DNA of 64,000 nucleotides from Alkaliphilus hydrothermalis (GTDB lineage: Bacteria; Bacillota; Clostridia; Peptostreptococcales; Natronincolaceae). Made by a program: the position numbers and the translations under genes. The notes under the pieces were generated by a model. The model did no database searches. It was given only the letters and a program-made list of their open reading frames with translations, and was not told the DNA's origin. This document shows positions 16,867-24,426 of the stretch, in pieces. The stretch lies in contig NZ_JAFBEE010000004.1 in NCBI RefSeq assembly GCF_016908555.1, positions 1 through 64,000 on the forward strand. The letters run 5' to 3'. Numbering within the stretch: the first letter of the stretch is position 1; each line of letters starts with the position of its first letter.

Positions 16867-17376
16867 TTATCTTGTCTTACTTACAACCCTAGTACAAGCA
16901 AATAAATCAGGTAGATGTCGATGGTCTTTCCTAAAAGCAACCATAAGAATATATACTACTGGCAAAAGGACAGCTAGCACATAAAACCCTAAAACAAAAA
17001 ATGAATCAAAACCAGTATATATACCTTTTATAATACTTAAATGGGCAAATTGCCAAGGTAAAAACTTGAAAATATTTCTTATTATACTTCCTTTAATTGG
17101 ATTATCCTTATAAACTATTTTCAGTCCCATCTTTTTCTTACCAAAAGATGCATAAGGTTTTCTTGATTCTTTAATAATAAAATATGTCGTTATTGGGAAA
17201 ACCGTTGATATAAAGGATATCCATTGACTTTCTATTTCAGTGAATTGAGGTATCCCTTTCAAAAGAAAATTATAGATGCTTATCGTAATAATGAAAAGTA
17301 TTATTAAATAAGCCAAAATACATAAATAATCTATAATTAAAGCTTTTATCCTTATTTTAAAATTAGCCCCATTCAT
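16867..17376 (-). CDS. RDD family membrane protein
   Basis: A 169-residue membrane protein with the RDD-domain layout. An N-terminal basic region (FKIRIKALIIDYL) carries the R/D signature, followed by three predicted transmembrane helices (about residues 17-38, 50-68 and 118-145) and a conserved ASFGKKKMGLKIV loop. RDD proteins are often described as putative transporters or Na+/H+-linked, but the function is unsettled. The start was chosen at the ATG after GAGGTG. The non-coding tail (16691-16820) resembles the tail of the unrelated gene at 8424. Confidence 0.82.
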   Translation of the reverse strand: MNGANFKIRIKALIIDYLCILAYLIILFIITISIYNFLLKGIPQFTEIESQWISFISTVFPITTYFIIKESRKPYASFGKKKMGLKIVYKDNPIKGSIIRNIFKFLPWQFAHLSIIKGIYTGFDSFFVLGFYVLAVLLPVVYILMVAFRKDHRHLPDLFACTRVVSKTR

Positions 17377-17467
17377 TAACACACCTCACAAAAAATATTT
17401 TATTCTTCTTTTTGCAACAATAATTAGACTTTTTTACTCTTCCCTTTAATGCGCTTAATCTTACTAA

Positions 17468-17542
17468 TATGCATCAATCTAGACATCAATGCACCTGCTC
17501 ACAATTCGCGACAGGACGTCGCGACCTTTTCGTGTGTTTTCG
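17468..17542 (-). repeat. Cassette tail repeated at 12233-12308
   Basis: Second copy of the AATGCACCTGCTCAC / TTCGCGACAGGACGTCGCGA module, adjacent to a short-class attC-like site just as in the first copy. The two modules are nearly the same length and differ at scattered positions. Confidence 0.75.
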
Positions 17543-17611
17543 GAGAACGTTCTTAGTATTTTGCGATGGTCCACACGCTTTTTGTGGACTGTTGTAAATG
17601 CTATGTTATAA
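17543..17611 (-). repeat. Short-class attC-like site
   Basis: A palindrome of about 69 nt. The left part is GAGAACGTTCTTAGTATTTTGC and the right part is GCTATGTTATAAG. The arms TTGCGATGGTCCACA and TGTGGACTGTTGTAA pair with an extrahelical base. It is the same class as 5929 and 12309. Confidence 0.78.
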
Positions 17612-17738
17612 GAAGTGACGACATCTTTTCGTCATAGTTCTTAACAGAATGCAAACAATGCATCCTACCTATATAATTAATTAGAAAAAATAATGCCATT
17701 CTCTTTTGTTCGATTTAGGAACCTCTCCTAAACCTATT

Positions 17739-18119
17739 CTATTCTTCATTTAACTCATATTTAATAAATGTATCATTGTATTTTGCATAGATTATTTTTC
17801 TATCCTTTTTATTCCAGTATATCTCGGTTTTAACTGGTAATGTATTTGATACAAAATATGTTTTCCCTTTTACCATAGGTTCTGTTTGAGAAACTTTCTC
17901 GTCTACTTTCCCCAATAGAACCCAATCTTCTGATAAACTCTCTTTTGTATTTCCAGTATCGCCATATACATGGCTTTCTTTAGAAATCATAGGTTTATAA
18001 TCCCACTGTTGTCCTTTGTCATCTTTATTCTCTACTTGTTGAGTACACCCTACAATAACTATCGATAAAAGAATTGCGCTAATAACAACAACCATCAATA
18101 AATTTTGGTGTTTCTTCAT
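17739..18119 (-). CDS. Small lipoprotein
   Basis: A 126-residue predicted lipoprotein. The start is the ATG after a strong AAGGAGGTAATC site, ten codons inside the open frame. A lipoprotein signal peptide follows: MKKHQ, a hydrophobic stretch, then the lipobox IVGC with Cys at about residue 25. The mature part is hydrophilic (DKGQQWDYKPMISKESHVYG) and ends in a small beta-rich region. The family was not recognised. It would be exported and attached to the outer face of the membrane. Confidence 0.78.
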   Translation of the reverse strand: MKKHQNLLMVVVISAILLSIVIVGCTQQVENKDDKGQQWDYKPMISKESHVYGDTGNTKESLSEDWVLLGKVDEKVSQTEPMVKGKTYFVSNTLPVKTEIYWNKKDRKIIYAKYNDTFIKYELNEE

Positions 18120-18243
18120 ATTGATTACCTCCTTTACTAACATAACCATTTAGAAATGATTTTTATGACAGTAGCTAATATAAATTATCCTTTTCTTAAA
18201 ATAATCCTACTGTTACGTAGCATAGAAATACTTCTAGCAAGAG

Positions 18244-18456
18244 CTATTTTTCAAATTTACTCTTTATATTCTGTAACAAGTCAATCATCTTTGCCATTCC
18301 AAACATAACTAAGCTAATAGTAAAATATCTATATGAGTTAACAAGACCAACCAAGATAGAATTCTTTTCTATTTGTCCTAAAACGATTTGTACAATACCT
18401 ATAATTATTGAAATAACTGCAAAACCAATAAGAACTATTTCTGTTTTTGATTTCAT
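18244..18456 (-). CDS. Small two-helix membrane protein
   Basis: A 70-residue protein with two predicted membrane helices (about residues 7-27 and 36-56) and a charged C terminus (LLQNIKSKFEK). It has a plausible GGAG site before the ATG. It is not recognised. No attC-like site separates it from the lipoprotein gene, so the two may form one cassette. Confidence 0.65.
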   Translation of the reverse strand: MKSKTEIVLIGFAVISIIIGIVQIVLGQIEKNSILVGLVNSYRYFTISLVMFGMAKMIDLLQNIKSKFEK

Positions 18457-18561
18457 TCAAATATCCTCCATTCTTGAAAATAAGACTAATATTTACCTTA
18501 TGCAATCATACTAGTTTATTGTCTGCTAATATTGCTTAACACGCAGTTTTTATCAAATTAA

Positions 18562-18603
18562 ACTTCAAAGAATAGCCCCGATATCTTCATTTCTTATAAC
18601 TAA
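18562..18603 (-). repeat. Half cassette boundary resembling 16515-16556
   Basis: AAAGAATAGCCCCGATATC, then TTCATTTCTTATAAC, corresponds to AGAAGAACATCCCCGATATC, then ACTATTTTCTATAAC, which precedes the attC-like site at 16550. The similarity stops at the TATAAC. On the far side the sequence is unrelated and carries two GTCGGGAACA repeats. This looks like the proximal edge of the array. Confidence 0.5.
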
Positions 18604-18637
18604 TGCATTACCGACACAGGTCGGGAACACGTCCTTA

Positions 18638-19159
18638 TTAGAATGTTTTCTGACGCATGTCGGGAACATCCCCATTAGCTCTATCTAATCGACTAATAAT
18701 CTTTGATATGCTTTTCTGGGTAACATGAGTATATATTTCAGTAGTTTTTGAACTTGAATGCCCTAACAACTCCTGTATATACCTTAAATCTGTTCCATAC
18801 TCTAGCAAATGTGTTGCAAAAGAGTGCCTTAATGCATGAATACCTACATTCTTGTGGATTTTTGCTTTTTCACAAGCTTTTTTAAATACTCTCTGGACAG
18901 TCCTCTCCGTTATATGCCCTTTTTTACTTGGATCTTCAAATAAATACTCTTTAGGATTATATTCTTTGTAATATAATTTCAACTCATTTAAGATCGTATT
19001 TGATAAAATGCTATATCTGTCTTTTCTTCCTTTTCCTTGACTTACCCGTATTAACATTCTTTGGCTATCAATGTCCTGTACCTTCATGATCCTATCCTGA
19101 TTTTTTGCTACTGTAAATTCCATTCTTATCAACTCACTAATATTTATTTTACAATTCAT
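18638..19159 (-). pseudogene. Truncated XerC/D-type tyrosine recombinase
   Basis: The open frame encodes 173 residues that match only the catalytic C-terminal part of a phage/Xer-type integrase. Visible catalytic residues are the Lys of GKGRKDRY, HALRHSFATH (His, Arg), LGHSSS (His) and the Tyr of TEIYTHVTQ. The N-terminal SAM-like DNA-binding domain is missing, and the first catalytic Arg (normally in TGLRISEL) is absent; the N terminus reads CKINISELIRM instead. It lacks the extra helix region that marks integron integrases, so it is not IntI. It lies between the cassette array and the tmRNA gene, and may be a relic of an element that inserted at ssrA. Confidence 0.75.
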
Positions 19160-19208
19160 TATACATCCCTATTCTTATAGAAAAATCTCTATATGTAAAA
19201 TTCCTTAC

Positions 19209-19499
19209 TTATTTACAAATTCCTTCACCTTTTTTTCGATTTATTTCGACACATTTAAAACAGTGTCTATATACAATAATAGATTCGTTAATCTTATAGG
19301 TACAAAGGACTGCAAGCATTTTGTCCTTATCTAATTTTTCTAATCGGCTATTTAATAGCTCAAATGACTCTGGTAATGAATCTTCGACTATGACTAGCCC
19401 CTCCTGCTATTTTAATATACTCCAAGCCTTTTGTATATTTTGATTAATAACAGCAATACATTCTTCACGGGTGACTGCAAACTTTACATAGTTTTTATT
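19209..19499 (-). pseudogene. Relic reading frame interrupted by TAG
   Basis: Reading minus, a frame encodes NYVKFAVTREECIAVINQ and continues to a TAG at 19407-19409. It then proceeds in the same frame as EDSLPESFELLNSRLEKLDK and MLAVLCTYKINESII, ending at TAA 19209. No start codon with a ribosome site is evident. The family is not recognised. It is probably decayed mobile-element cargo between the recombinase fragment and tmRNA. Confidence 0.4.
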
Positions 19500-19564
19500 T
19501 CTATTCTCCTGATTTACCCTTCATTAATAAGTGCCCTTTTGCAAGTCTGTCAACGAAACAACGC

Positions 19565-19592
19565 AAAAAAGCCGCACTATGTGCGGCTTTTT
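19565..19592 (-). terminator. tmRNA terminator
   Basis: A strong hairpin with arms AAAAAGCCGCAC and GTGCGGCTTTTT lies 15 bases past the CCA end of tmRNA on the minus strand. A T-run follows. Confidence 0.9.
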
Positions 19593-19606
19593 ATTAATTA
19601 TTCTAT

Positions 19607-20226
19607 TGGTGGAGGCGAGGGGACACCCTATTCCATTGTTTCCAATGGTGCTGACTATATCTTGAAGTTAAGTCTTTCTCTCAACCCCTCTGGCGTGTTA
19701 TGAAAGGTTTATTATCGTTTTTACCCTTCATCCTAGTACTCCATATCCTCGATTTAGGAGCCTATGAGTCGATACAGGGCTTCAGGATTTCTCCCTTTAC
19801 CCCTCGGTATTGCCGTCGTCTTTACGTTACGGTTTCACCGATGTAAGCCAGATTTTCACTTGTAGATCACTCCACAAGGCGACTCTTTTATGAATCGAAC
19901 CCCTGTCCGAAGGCCCTTCACCTTCAGCTTCTCCGAGCGCAGTTGCTATTTTAGATCTCGTCTCCTCTAGCGTCTAACAACAAACTTTAGATTCGACCAG
20001 CCCCGATTGTGCCACTTGAGGTCAAGGCAACCCTCAAGCCGTTCCCTGCATGAATGGCGTTTCTATCCTAACGGCAGGAGGTCAGGTAGAAACGAGCTGC
20101 AACTAGGCAGCTAATGCGTAATTATCGTTTGCGTTTATGTTTCGTGCTCAGTTTTTTACATGGTACCAAGCTAAACATGGCTCGCTACTCAAGGATCTAA
20201 ACCCCCGTCGAAACCAGTACGCCCCC
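19607..20226 (-). ncRNA. ssrA: tmRNA (ssrA), interrupted by a group I intron
   Basis: Transfer-messenger RNA for ribosome rescue. The 5' end GGGGGCG pairs with CGCCTCC before ACCA at the 3' end. It is followed by the tRNA-like ACTGGTTTCGACGGGG segment. The reading frame from the resume codon GCA encodes AANDNYALAA-type tag residues (GCA AAC GAT AAT TAC GCA TTA GCT GCC TAG, 20103-20132). Near the 3' end the T-stem/loop GGACAGGGGTTCGAT stops at 19894 and resumes as TCCCCTCGCCTCCACCA at 19623-19607, so the mature RNA is about 350 nt once 270 nt are spliced out. The partner protein gene smpB lies directly upstream. Confidence 0.93.
19624..19893 (-). ncRNA. Group I intron in the tmRNA T-loop
   Basis: A 270-nt insertion splits the T-loop after TTCGAT. 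The exon end CGAU can pair with the internal guide GAGTCG, giving the conserved U-G pair at the 5' splice site. The intron ends in G directly before exon TCCCC. The S-like element AAGATATAGTC lies at 19653-19663, and its P7 partner GACTC lies at 19766-19770. A GGCAATACCGAGG stretch resembles the Q/P4-P6 region, and a CCATTG-GAAA-CAATGG hairpin sits near the 3' end. No homing endonuclease gene fits inside. As I recall, similar introns are known in tmRNA of some clostridia. It is predicted to self-splice. Confidence 0.85.
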
Positions 20227-20265
20227 TTGTATATGGGCAGAACTGAATCCACCAAAGCTTAAATC

Positions 20266-20733
20266 TTATACTTTTTGTCTTGCTCTTAATTCCTTATCAA
20301 TCCTTCTTTGGGATTCCTTCTTGGCAATATCTTGACGCTTATCATAAAGCTTCTTACCGATGGCTACCCCCAGCTCAAGTTTAATCAAGCCTTGCTTTAA
20401 ATAGATGTTTAAAGGAATAAGTGTATAACCCTTTTGTTGAATATAACCAATCAGCTTCAAAATCTCCCTCTTGTGGAGTAAAAGCTTTCGAGGCCTTAAG
20501 GGATCAACATTGTGAATGTTGCCCTGTTCGTAGGGACTTATATGGGTATTATACAGGAAAACCTCACTATTTTCAACCCTAGCGTGACCTTCTCGTATGT
20601 TAACTTTTCCCTGTCGGATGGACTTTACCTCAGTCCCCTTCAGCTCTATCCCACACTCATAGGATTCTTCAATAAAGTAATCATGTCTAGCCTTCTTGTT
20701 GGTGGCTATTACTTTTCTTGCTTCCTTTACCAT
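20266..20733 (-). CDS. smpB: SsrA-binding protein SmpB
   Basis: A 155-residue SmpB, the protein partner that delivers tmRNA to stalled ribosomes. Family blocks are all visible: NKKARHDYFIEESYECGIEL, KGTEVKSIRQGKVNIREGHA, HISPYEQGNIHNVDPLRPRK and LLLHKREI, plus the C-terminal KKLYDKRQDIAKKES tail that occupies the mRNA channel. The ATG after GAGGGTGAAGGTT was chosen; a GTG three codons upstream is the alternative. It is 40 bases upstream of ssrA in the same direction, the usual clostridial order rnr-smpB-ssrA, here with one membrane-protein gene between rnr and smpB. Confidence 0.96.
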   Translation of the reverse strand: MVKEARKVIATNKKARHDYFIEESYECGIELKGTEVKSIRQGKVNIREGHARVENSEVFLYNTHISPYEQGNIHNVDPLRPRKLLLHKREILKLIGYIQQKGYTLIPLNIYLKQGLIKLELGVAIGKKLYDKRQDIAKKESQRRIDKELRARQKV

Positions 20734-20799
20734 AACCTTCACCCTCTTGACTTTTATAATGAGTGACTCTTTCTACATTATCATATCACCACCAAAAAG

Positions 20800-21489
20800 T
20801 CAAATATTTTTTTCATTTCTCTTCTGTGCCATAATAAATTCCTTAATCTTTTCCAGCTGTCCATAGACCACAACCTTATCTCCCTGTCGAAAAGCCATAT
20901 TGTTTTTTGGAAAATGAACTATATGGGAACCACGGTCAATGTTCAACACCTGAATATAGTTTTGCTTTAGGCCAGACTTCTCCAAGGTGACTCCAATCAG
21001 TTCATTATTCTCGTCAATGATAAACTCCCCAACACCATATTCATCATTTAGTTTTAACACTTCCTCCACTGTTTTATACCTTAAATTTTTTTTCATTTGC
21101 TTAATCAGTTGTTTTTCGATTAGTCCTTCAAGTCCCATGATGATATGCTTATTCCTCATTAAGAATAAGATCAAAAGCATTACCCCCAACATATATAAAG
21201 AAAAATGAACAAAGGTTTGATGGGTTCTAAGGGCACTTAAAATAACACTAATTAAAGTTGCAGTACTAACATAACTCACCAGCATAAGCACCTGTGCAAT
21301 CTTCCTTCTAGTGGGATGCTGGGTGATTAATTCAGATTCTCTTGTGGTAAAACCCGTGTGGGTAATAATTGAAATCACTTGAAATCTAGCCTTTTGTATA
21401 TCTAGACCTGTTACCTTTAAAGCCACTGACAAGACCTCCACCAGTAAAGCAATAAAGAACAAAATTAGCAAACCATAGGTAAACGGCAT
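20800..21489 (-). CDS. Membrane protein with TrkA-C domain
   Basis: A 229-residue protein. It has an N-terminal membrane region with about three helices (residues roughly 2-20, 62-82 and 88-106) and a cytoplasmic C-terminal TrkA-C/RCK_C domain. The C-terminal part includes FIIDENNELIGVTLEKSGLK and FRQGDKVVVYGQLEKIKEF. TrkA-C domains sense ligands and are common in K+ transport regulators, so a role in ion transport is possible but not shown. The start follows GGGGGGAAGTGAT. It lies between rnr and smpB in the same direction. Confidence 0.82.
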   Translation of the reverse strand: MPFTYGLLILFFIALLVEVLSVALKVTGLDIQKARFQVISIITHTGFTTRESELITQHPTRRKIAQVLMLVSYVSTATLISVILSALRTHQTFVHFSLYMLGVMLLILFLMRNKHIIMGLEGLIEKQLIKQMKKNLRYKTVEEVLKLNDEYGVGEFIIDENNELIGVTLEKSGLKQNYIQVLNIDRGSHIVHFPKNNMAFRQGDKVVVYGQLEKIKEFIMAQKRNEKNI

Positions 21490-21666
21490 ATCACTTCCCC
21501 CCTTTTCACAAAACACTTATGATATGACGTTGAATATTTCTAAACTCCCTCAATATATTATATATACCCAGCTAACTAAAAATTCAACATATATATAAAT
21601 AGAGAGGAGGAAATCTCCTCTCCAATTTATTGAAAAATATGGGTTTTCAACCACCCCGCTACTTAT

Positions 21667-21789
21667 TGACTGTTCAAAACCCGTTAGATTCGAGGAACAA
21701 GAGAAACCGGCGACCGTAGCGTATACAATAATACGTGAGAGTGCTGGTTTCTCGCAGTGACGCGGAAGATGATGGGTTTTCAACAGTCA
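21667..21789 (-). repeat. Interspersed hairpin repeat with terminal inverted repeats (copy 1)
   Basis: A 123-nt element bounded by TGACTGTTCAAAACCC and GGGTTTTCAACAGTCA, which are inverted with one mismatch. Inside is a second palindrome: GAGAAACCGGCGAC, then GCGTATAC, AATACG, and GTGCTGGTTTCTC. The tail GCAGTGACGCGGAAGATGATG is shared with the copies at 37643 and 37742. It ends two bases from the rnr stop codon, so it may serve as the rnr terminator or an RNA-stability element. Confidence 0.8.
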
Positions 21790-21791
21790 GA

Positions 21792-23918
21792 TTATGATTC
21801 GTCCTTTTCAAGCGTAAAATCAATCTCACCCTGCAACACATCCACCTTACTCACCTTAATCTTAACAACATCACCAATTCTATATACTTTACCCTTTCTT
21901 TCTCCAGTTAGGGAGTATTGTTCACTATCATAACGGTAATAGTCATCTTCTAGGGAGCTTACCCTTACTAATCCTTCAACTGTGTTTTCCAGTTCCACAA
22001 ACATACCAATAGAGATGACACCGGAAATAACTCCCTCATAGACTTCACCGATTCGATCTGCCATATACTCAGCCTTCTTCATGTCCTTTGTTTCCCTTTC
22101 GGCTTCCTCGGCATTTCTTTCCCTTATGGAAGACTGCTCACCAATATAGCCTACCAATCCACTTACTTTCTCCAGCCATTTACTTTGAACACCTTCCTTT
22201 AAGAATGCCTTAATAATTCTATGGATGGCTAAATCAGGATATCTTCGGATCGGAGATGTAAAGTGGCTATAGTACTCAGCAGCCAATCCAAAATGTCCTA
22301 GGTTATCTCCAGTATATCTAGCTTTTCTTAAGGATCGAAGCATAAGGGTATTGATTACTGCTTCTTCTCTTTTTCCATCTATTTTCTTTAACAACTCCTG
22401 TAGCACCTTAGGGTGTACTTCATTTGTCAGTCCCTTGAGGTGATAGCCAAAGTTATGGATGAACTTGTTAAAATCCTCTAGCTTTTCAACACTTGGGTCT
22501 TCATGGACACGATAGACAAAAGGAACATTCAAGTGATAGAAATGTTCTGCTACAGTCTCATTACAAACCAACATAAATTCTTCGATAATGCGGTTGGCAA
22601 TTCTTCTTTCATATTTTACAATATCAACTGGCTTACCCTTTTCGTCCAGGATTACCTTAGCCTCTGGGAAGTCAAAGTCGATGGCTCCTCTATCATCCCT
22701 TCGTTTTCTTAGGATTTTGCAAAGCTCCTCCATTATTTTAAAATCATTAACTAAATCCTTATATTTCTCCTTGAGTACCTCATCATCCTTTTCAAGAATG
22801 TCTGATACATCTGTGTAAATCATTCTTTCATTGGTCTTGATAACGCTCTCGAATACTTCGTGATCCACTACTTTACCCTTTTTATCTATCTCCATCATTA
22901 CTGTTAGAGCCAAACGATTGATTTTAGGATTTAAACTACATACACCATTGGAAAGCTTCTTGGGTAGCATAGGGATTACTCGATCCACTAAATAGACGCT
23001 GGTACCCCTATTTAAAGCCTCTCTGTCTAGTTCTGTACCTTCCCTTACATAATGGGTCACATCGGCAATATGTACCCCTAGACGATAATTTCCGTTTGAC
23101 AATGCCTCAATAGAAACTGCGTCATCCAAATCCTTGGCGTCGGCACCGTCGATTGTAACCATCTTTAAGTCTCTTAAATCCCTACGTCTTGCAATCTCAT
23201 CTTCTTGTACCTCATCAGGAATAGAAGCAACCTCTTCTTCAACTTCTGGTGGGAATTCTGCCTCAAGGTTAAATTTCCTCATGACGGCTGCTATGTTAGT
23301 TGCGCTATCATCCTTGTGTCCGATAATTTCCTTAATGATGCCTTCTGGATTTCTTCTTTTTTCTGGGTAACGGGTGATCTCACAGACGACCTTGTAGCCA
23401 TTCTTCACCTTTTTACTTTCACTCTTCGGAATATAAATATCTGCATTGATCCTAGCATCATCTGGAACAACAAACCCGAAGTTTCTGCTGTCCTCATAAG
23501 TACCAACTATTTCCTTATTTGCCCTTTCAAGGATTCTAATGATTTCCCCTTCAGCTTTTTTAGTCTTGTTATTGACATTATTGATTCGAGCGACAATCCT
23601 ATCATTGTGCATTGCACCATTCATCAGGTTGGAAGGTATAAATACATCCTGAATATCAGGATCATCAGAGATAACAAAACCAAAGCCCTTTGAATTACCC
23701 TGTAGTCTACCCACCACAAGGCCCATTAGTTCTGGAAGACCATATCGCTTTTTACGGGTCTTTACAATAAGCCCCTCTCGTTCCATTTCCTCCAGTAACT
23801 TCGAAAAATGTCCCCTCTCATCTCTTGATAGATTCAATGCTTTGGCTAATTCTTCCTCCAGCATTGGATTATAGGCAGTTTCCTTCATAAATTGTACAAT
23901 TCTTTCTTTAGATGACAT
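21792..23918 (-). CDS. rnr: Ribonuclease R
   Basis: A 708-residue 3'-5' exoribonuclease of the RNB family. It has an N-terminal winged-helix region (residues 1-65) and cold-shock RNA-binding domains (about 70-220). The RNB catalytic domain carries the metal-binding aspartates (TIDGADAKDLDDAVS, about residues 254-268), with RRYPDLAIHR near 565. A C-terminal S1 domain follows (GEVYEGVISGVISIGMFVEL). There is a perfect GGAGGG site before the ATG. RNase R works with tmRNA-SmpB to degrade defective mRNAs, consistent with smpB and ssrA just downstream. Confidence 0.97.
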   Translation of the reverse strand: MSSKERIVQFMKETAYNPMLEEELAKALNLSRDERGHFSKLLEEMEREGLIVKTRKKRYGLPELMGLVVGRLQGNSKGFGFVISDDPDIQDVFIPSNLMNGAMHNDRIVARINNVNNKTKKAEGEIIRILERANKEIVGTYEDSRNFGFVVPDDARINADIYIPKSESKKVKNGYKVVCEITRYPEKRRNPEGIIKEIIGHKDDSATNIAAVMRKFNLEAEFPPEVEEEVASIPDEVQEDEIARRRDLRDLKMVTIDGADAKDLDDAVSIEALSNGNYRLGVHIADVTHYVREGTELDREALNRGTSVYLVDRVIPMLPKKLSNGVCSLNPKINRLALTVMMEIDKKGKVVDHEVFESVIKTNERMIYTDVSDILEKDDEVLKEKYKDLVNDFKIMEELCKILRKRRDDRGAIDFDFPEAKVILDEKGKPVDIVKYERRIANRIIEEFMLVCNETVAEHFYHLNVPFVYRVHEDPSVEKLEDFNKFIHNFGYHLKGLTNEVHPKVLQELLKKIDGKREEAVINTLMLRSLRKARYTGDNLGHFGLAAEYYSHFTSPIRRYPDLAIHRIIKAFLKEGVQSKWLEKVSGLVGYIGEQSSIRERNAEEAERETKDMKKAEYMADRIGEVYEGVISGVISIGMFVELENTVEGLVRVSSLEDDYYRYDSEQYSLTGERKGKVYRIGDVVKIKVSKVDVLQGEIDFTLEKDES

Positions 23919-24107
23919 GTAATCCCTCCTAATTTAAAGCCTTTATAAAAAAGAATTCTATATACCTTATATTTTAACCCTTTCTATAAATTATACTAAT
24001 ATAAGTTTCAAGTTCTTTCTTTTTCTTTAGTTTGCTTATTTTGACTAATAATTATTGCTATTTTTGTGGTCGATATTGCTATTATACCATTATTATGGTA
24101 AATTAAT

Positions 24108-24278
24108 AAATGAACTTAATACGTTAAATAAGTTTTCGAAAGAGATTAAAAGGGAAGTTGGTGTAAATCCAACGCGGTCCCGCCACTGTAATGGGGAGTC
24201 CATCACAATAGCCACTGGAGTTAATTCTGGGAAGGTGTGATGGTACTATGAACCAGAGCCAGGATACCTGCTTATTTA
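24108..24278 (+). promoter_or_regulatory. Cobalamin (AdoCbl) riboswitch
   Basis: The aptamer is recognisable from AAAAGGGAAGTTGGTGTAAA, CCAACGCGGTCCCGCCACTG, GAGTCCATCACAATAGCCAC and GAACCAGAGCCAGGATACCTGC; GCCACTG and CCAGGATACCTGC belong to the B12-box core. It lies about 150 bases upstream of the cbiM start. Known riboswitches of this class repress downstream genes when adenosylcobalamin is bound, which suits a cobalt importer. Confidence 0.95.
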
Positions 24279-24360
24279 AAATTCTTTAGATCTACGGTGT
24301 ATGGATTAAAGAGATTAGATTTATGTTTTCTGTTTTGTCATGAGAGCATAAAATCATAAT

Positions 24361-24392
24361 CCTACATTGTAAAACCTATGTAGGTTTTTTTA
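24361..24392 (+). terminator. Expression-platform terminator of the cobalamin riboswitch
   Basis: The hairpin CCTACAT / ATGTAGG is followed by seven T residues, between the aptamer and the cbiM ribosome site. It is the likely transcription-termination switch. Confidence 0.85.
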
Positions 24393-24426
24393 TTGCATAG
24401 GAAAAAACAAATACGGAGGGATTAAT

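Noticed and set aside
7411..17611. CRISPR array
   Set aside because: The repeats are 65-150 nt imperfect palindromes separated by whole genes, not short identical repeats with short spacers, and no cas genes are present.
18638..19159. Tyrosine recombinase as the integron integrase IntI
   Set aside because: It lacks the N-terminal domain, the first catalytic Arg and the extra IntI segment before the HxLRH region; it reads as a generic Xer/phage-type fragment.
19431..19703. Plus-strand ORF overlapping the tmRNA 3' end
   Set aside because: It crosses the terminator, the tmRNA exon and the intron on the other strand.
19624..19893. Insertion in ssrA as a degenerate prophage attachment site or IS
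   Set aside because: The exon ends join perfectly to a T-loop, the first base pair is U-G, the last base is G, and AAGATATAGTC with its P7 partner is present, all pointing to a group I intron.
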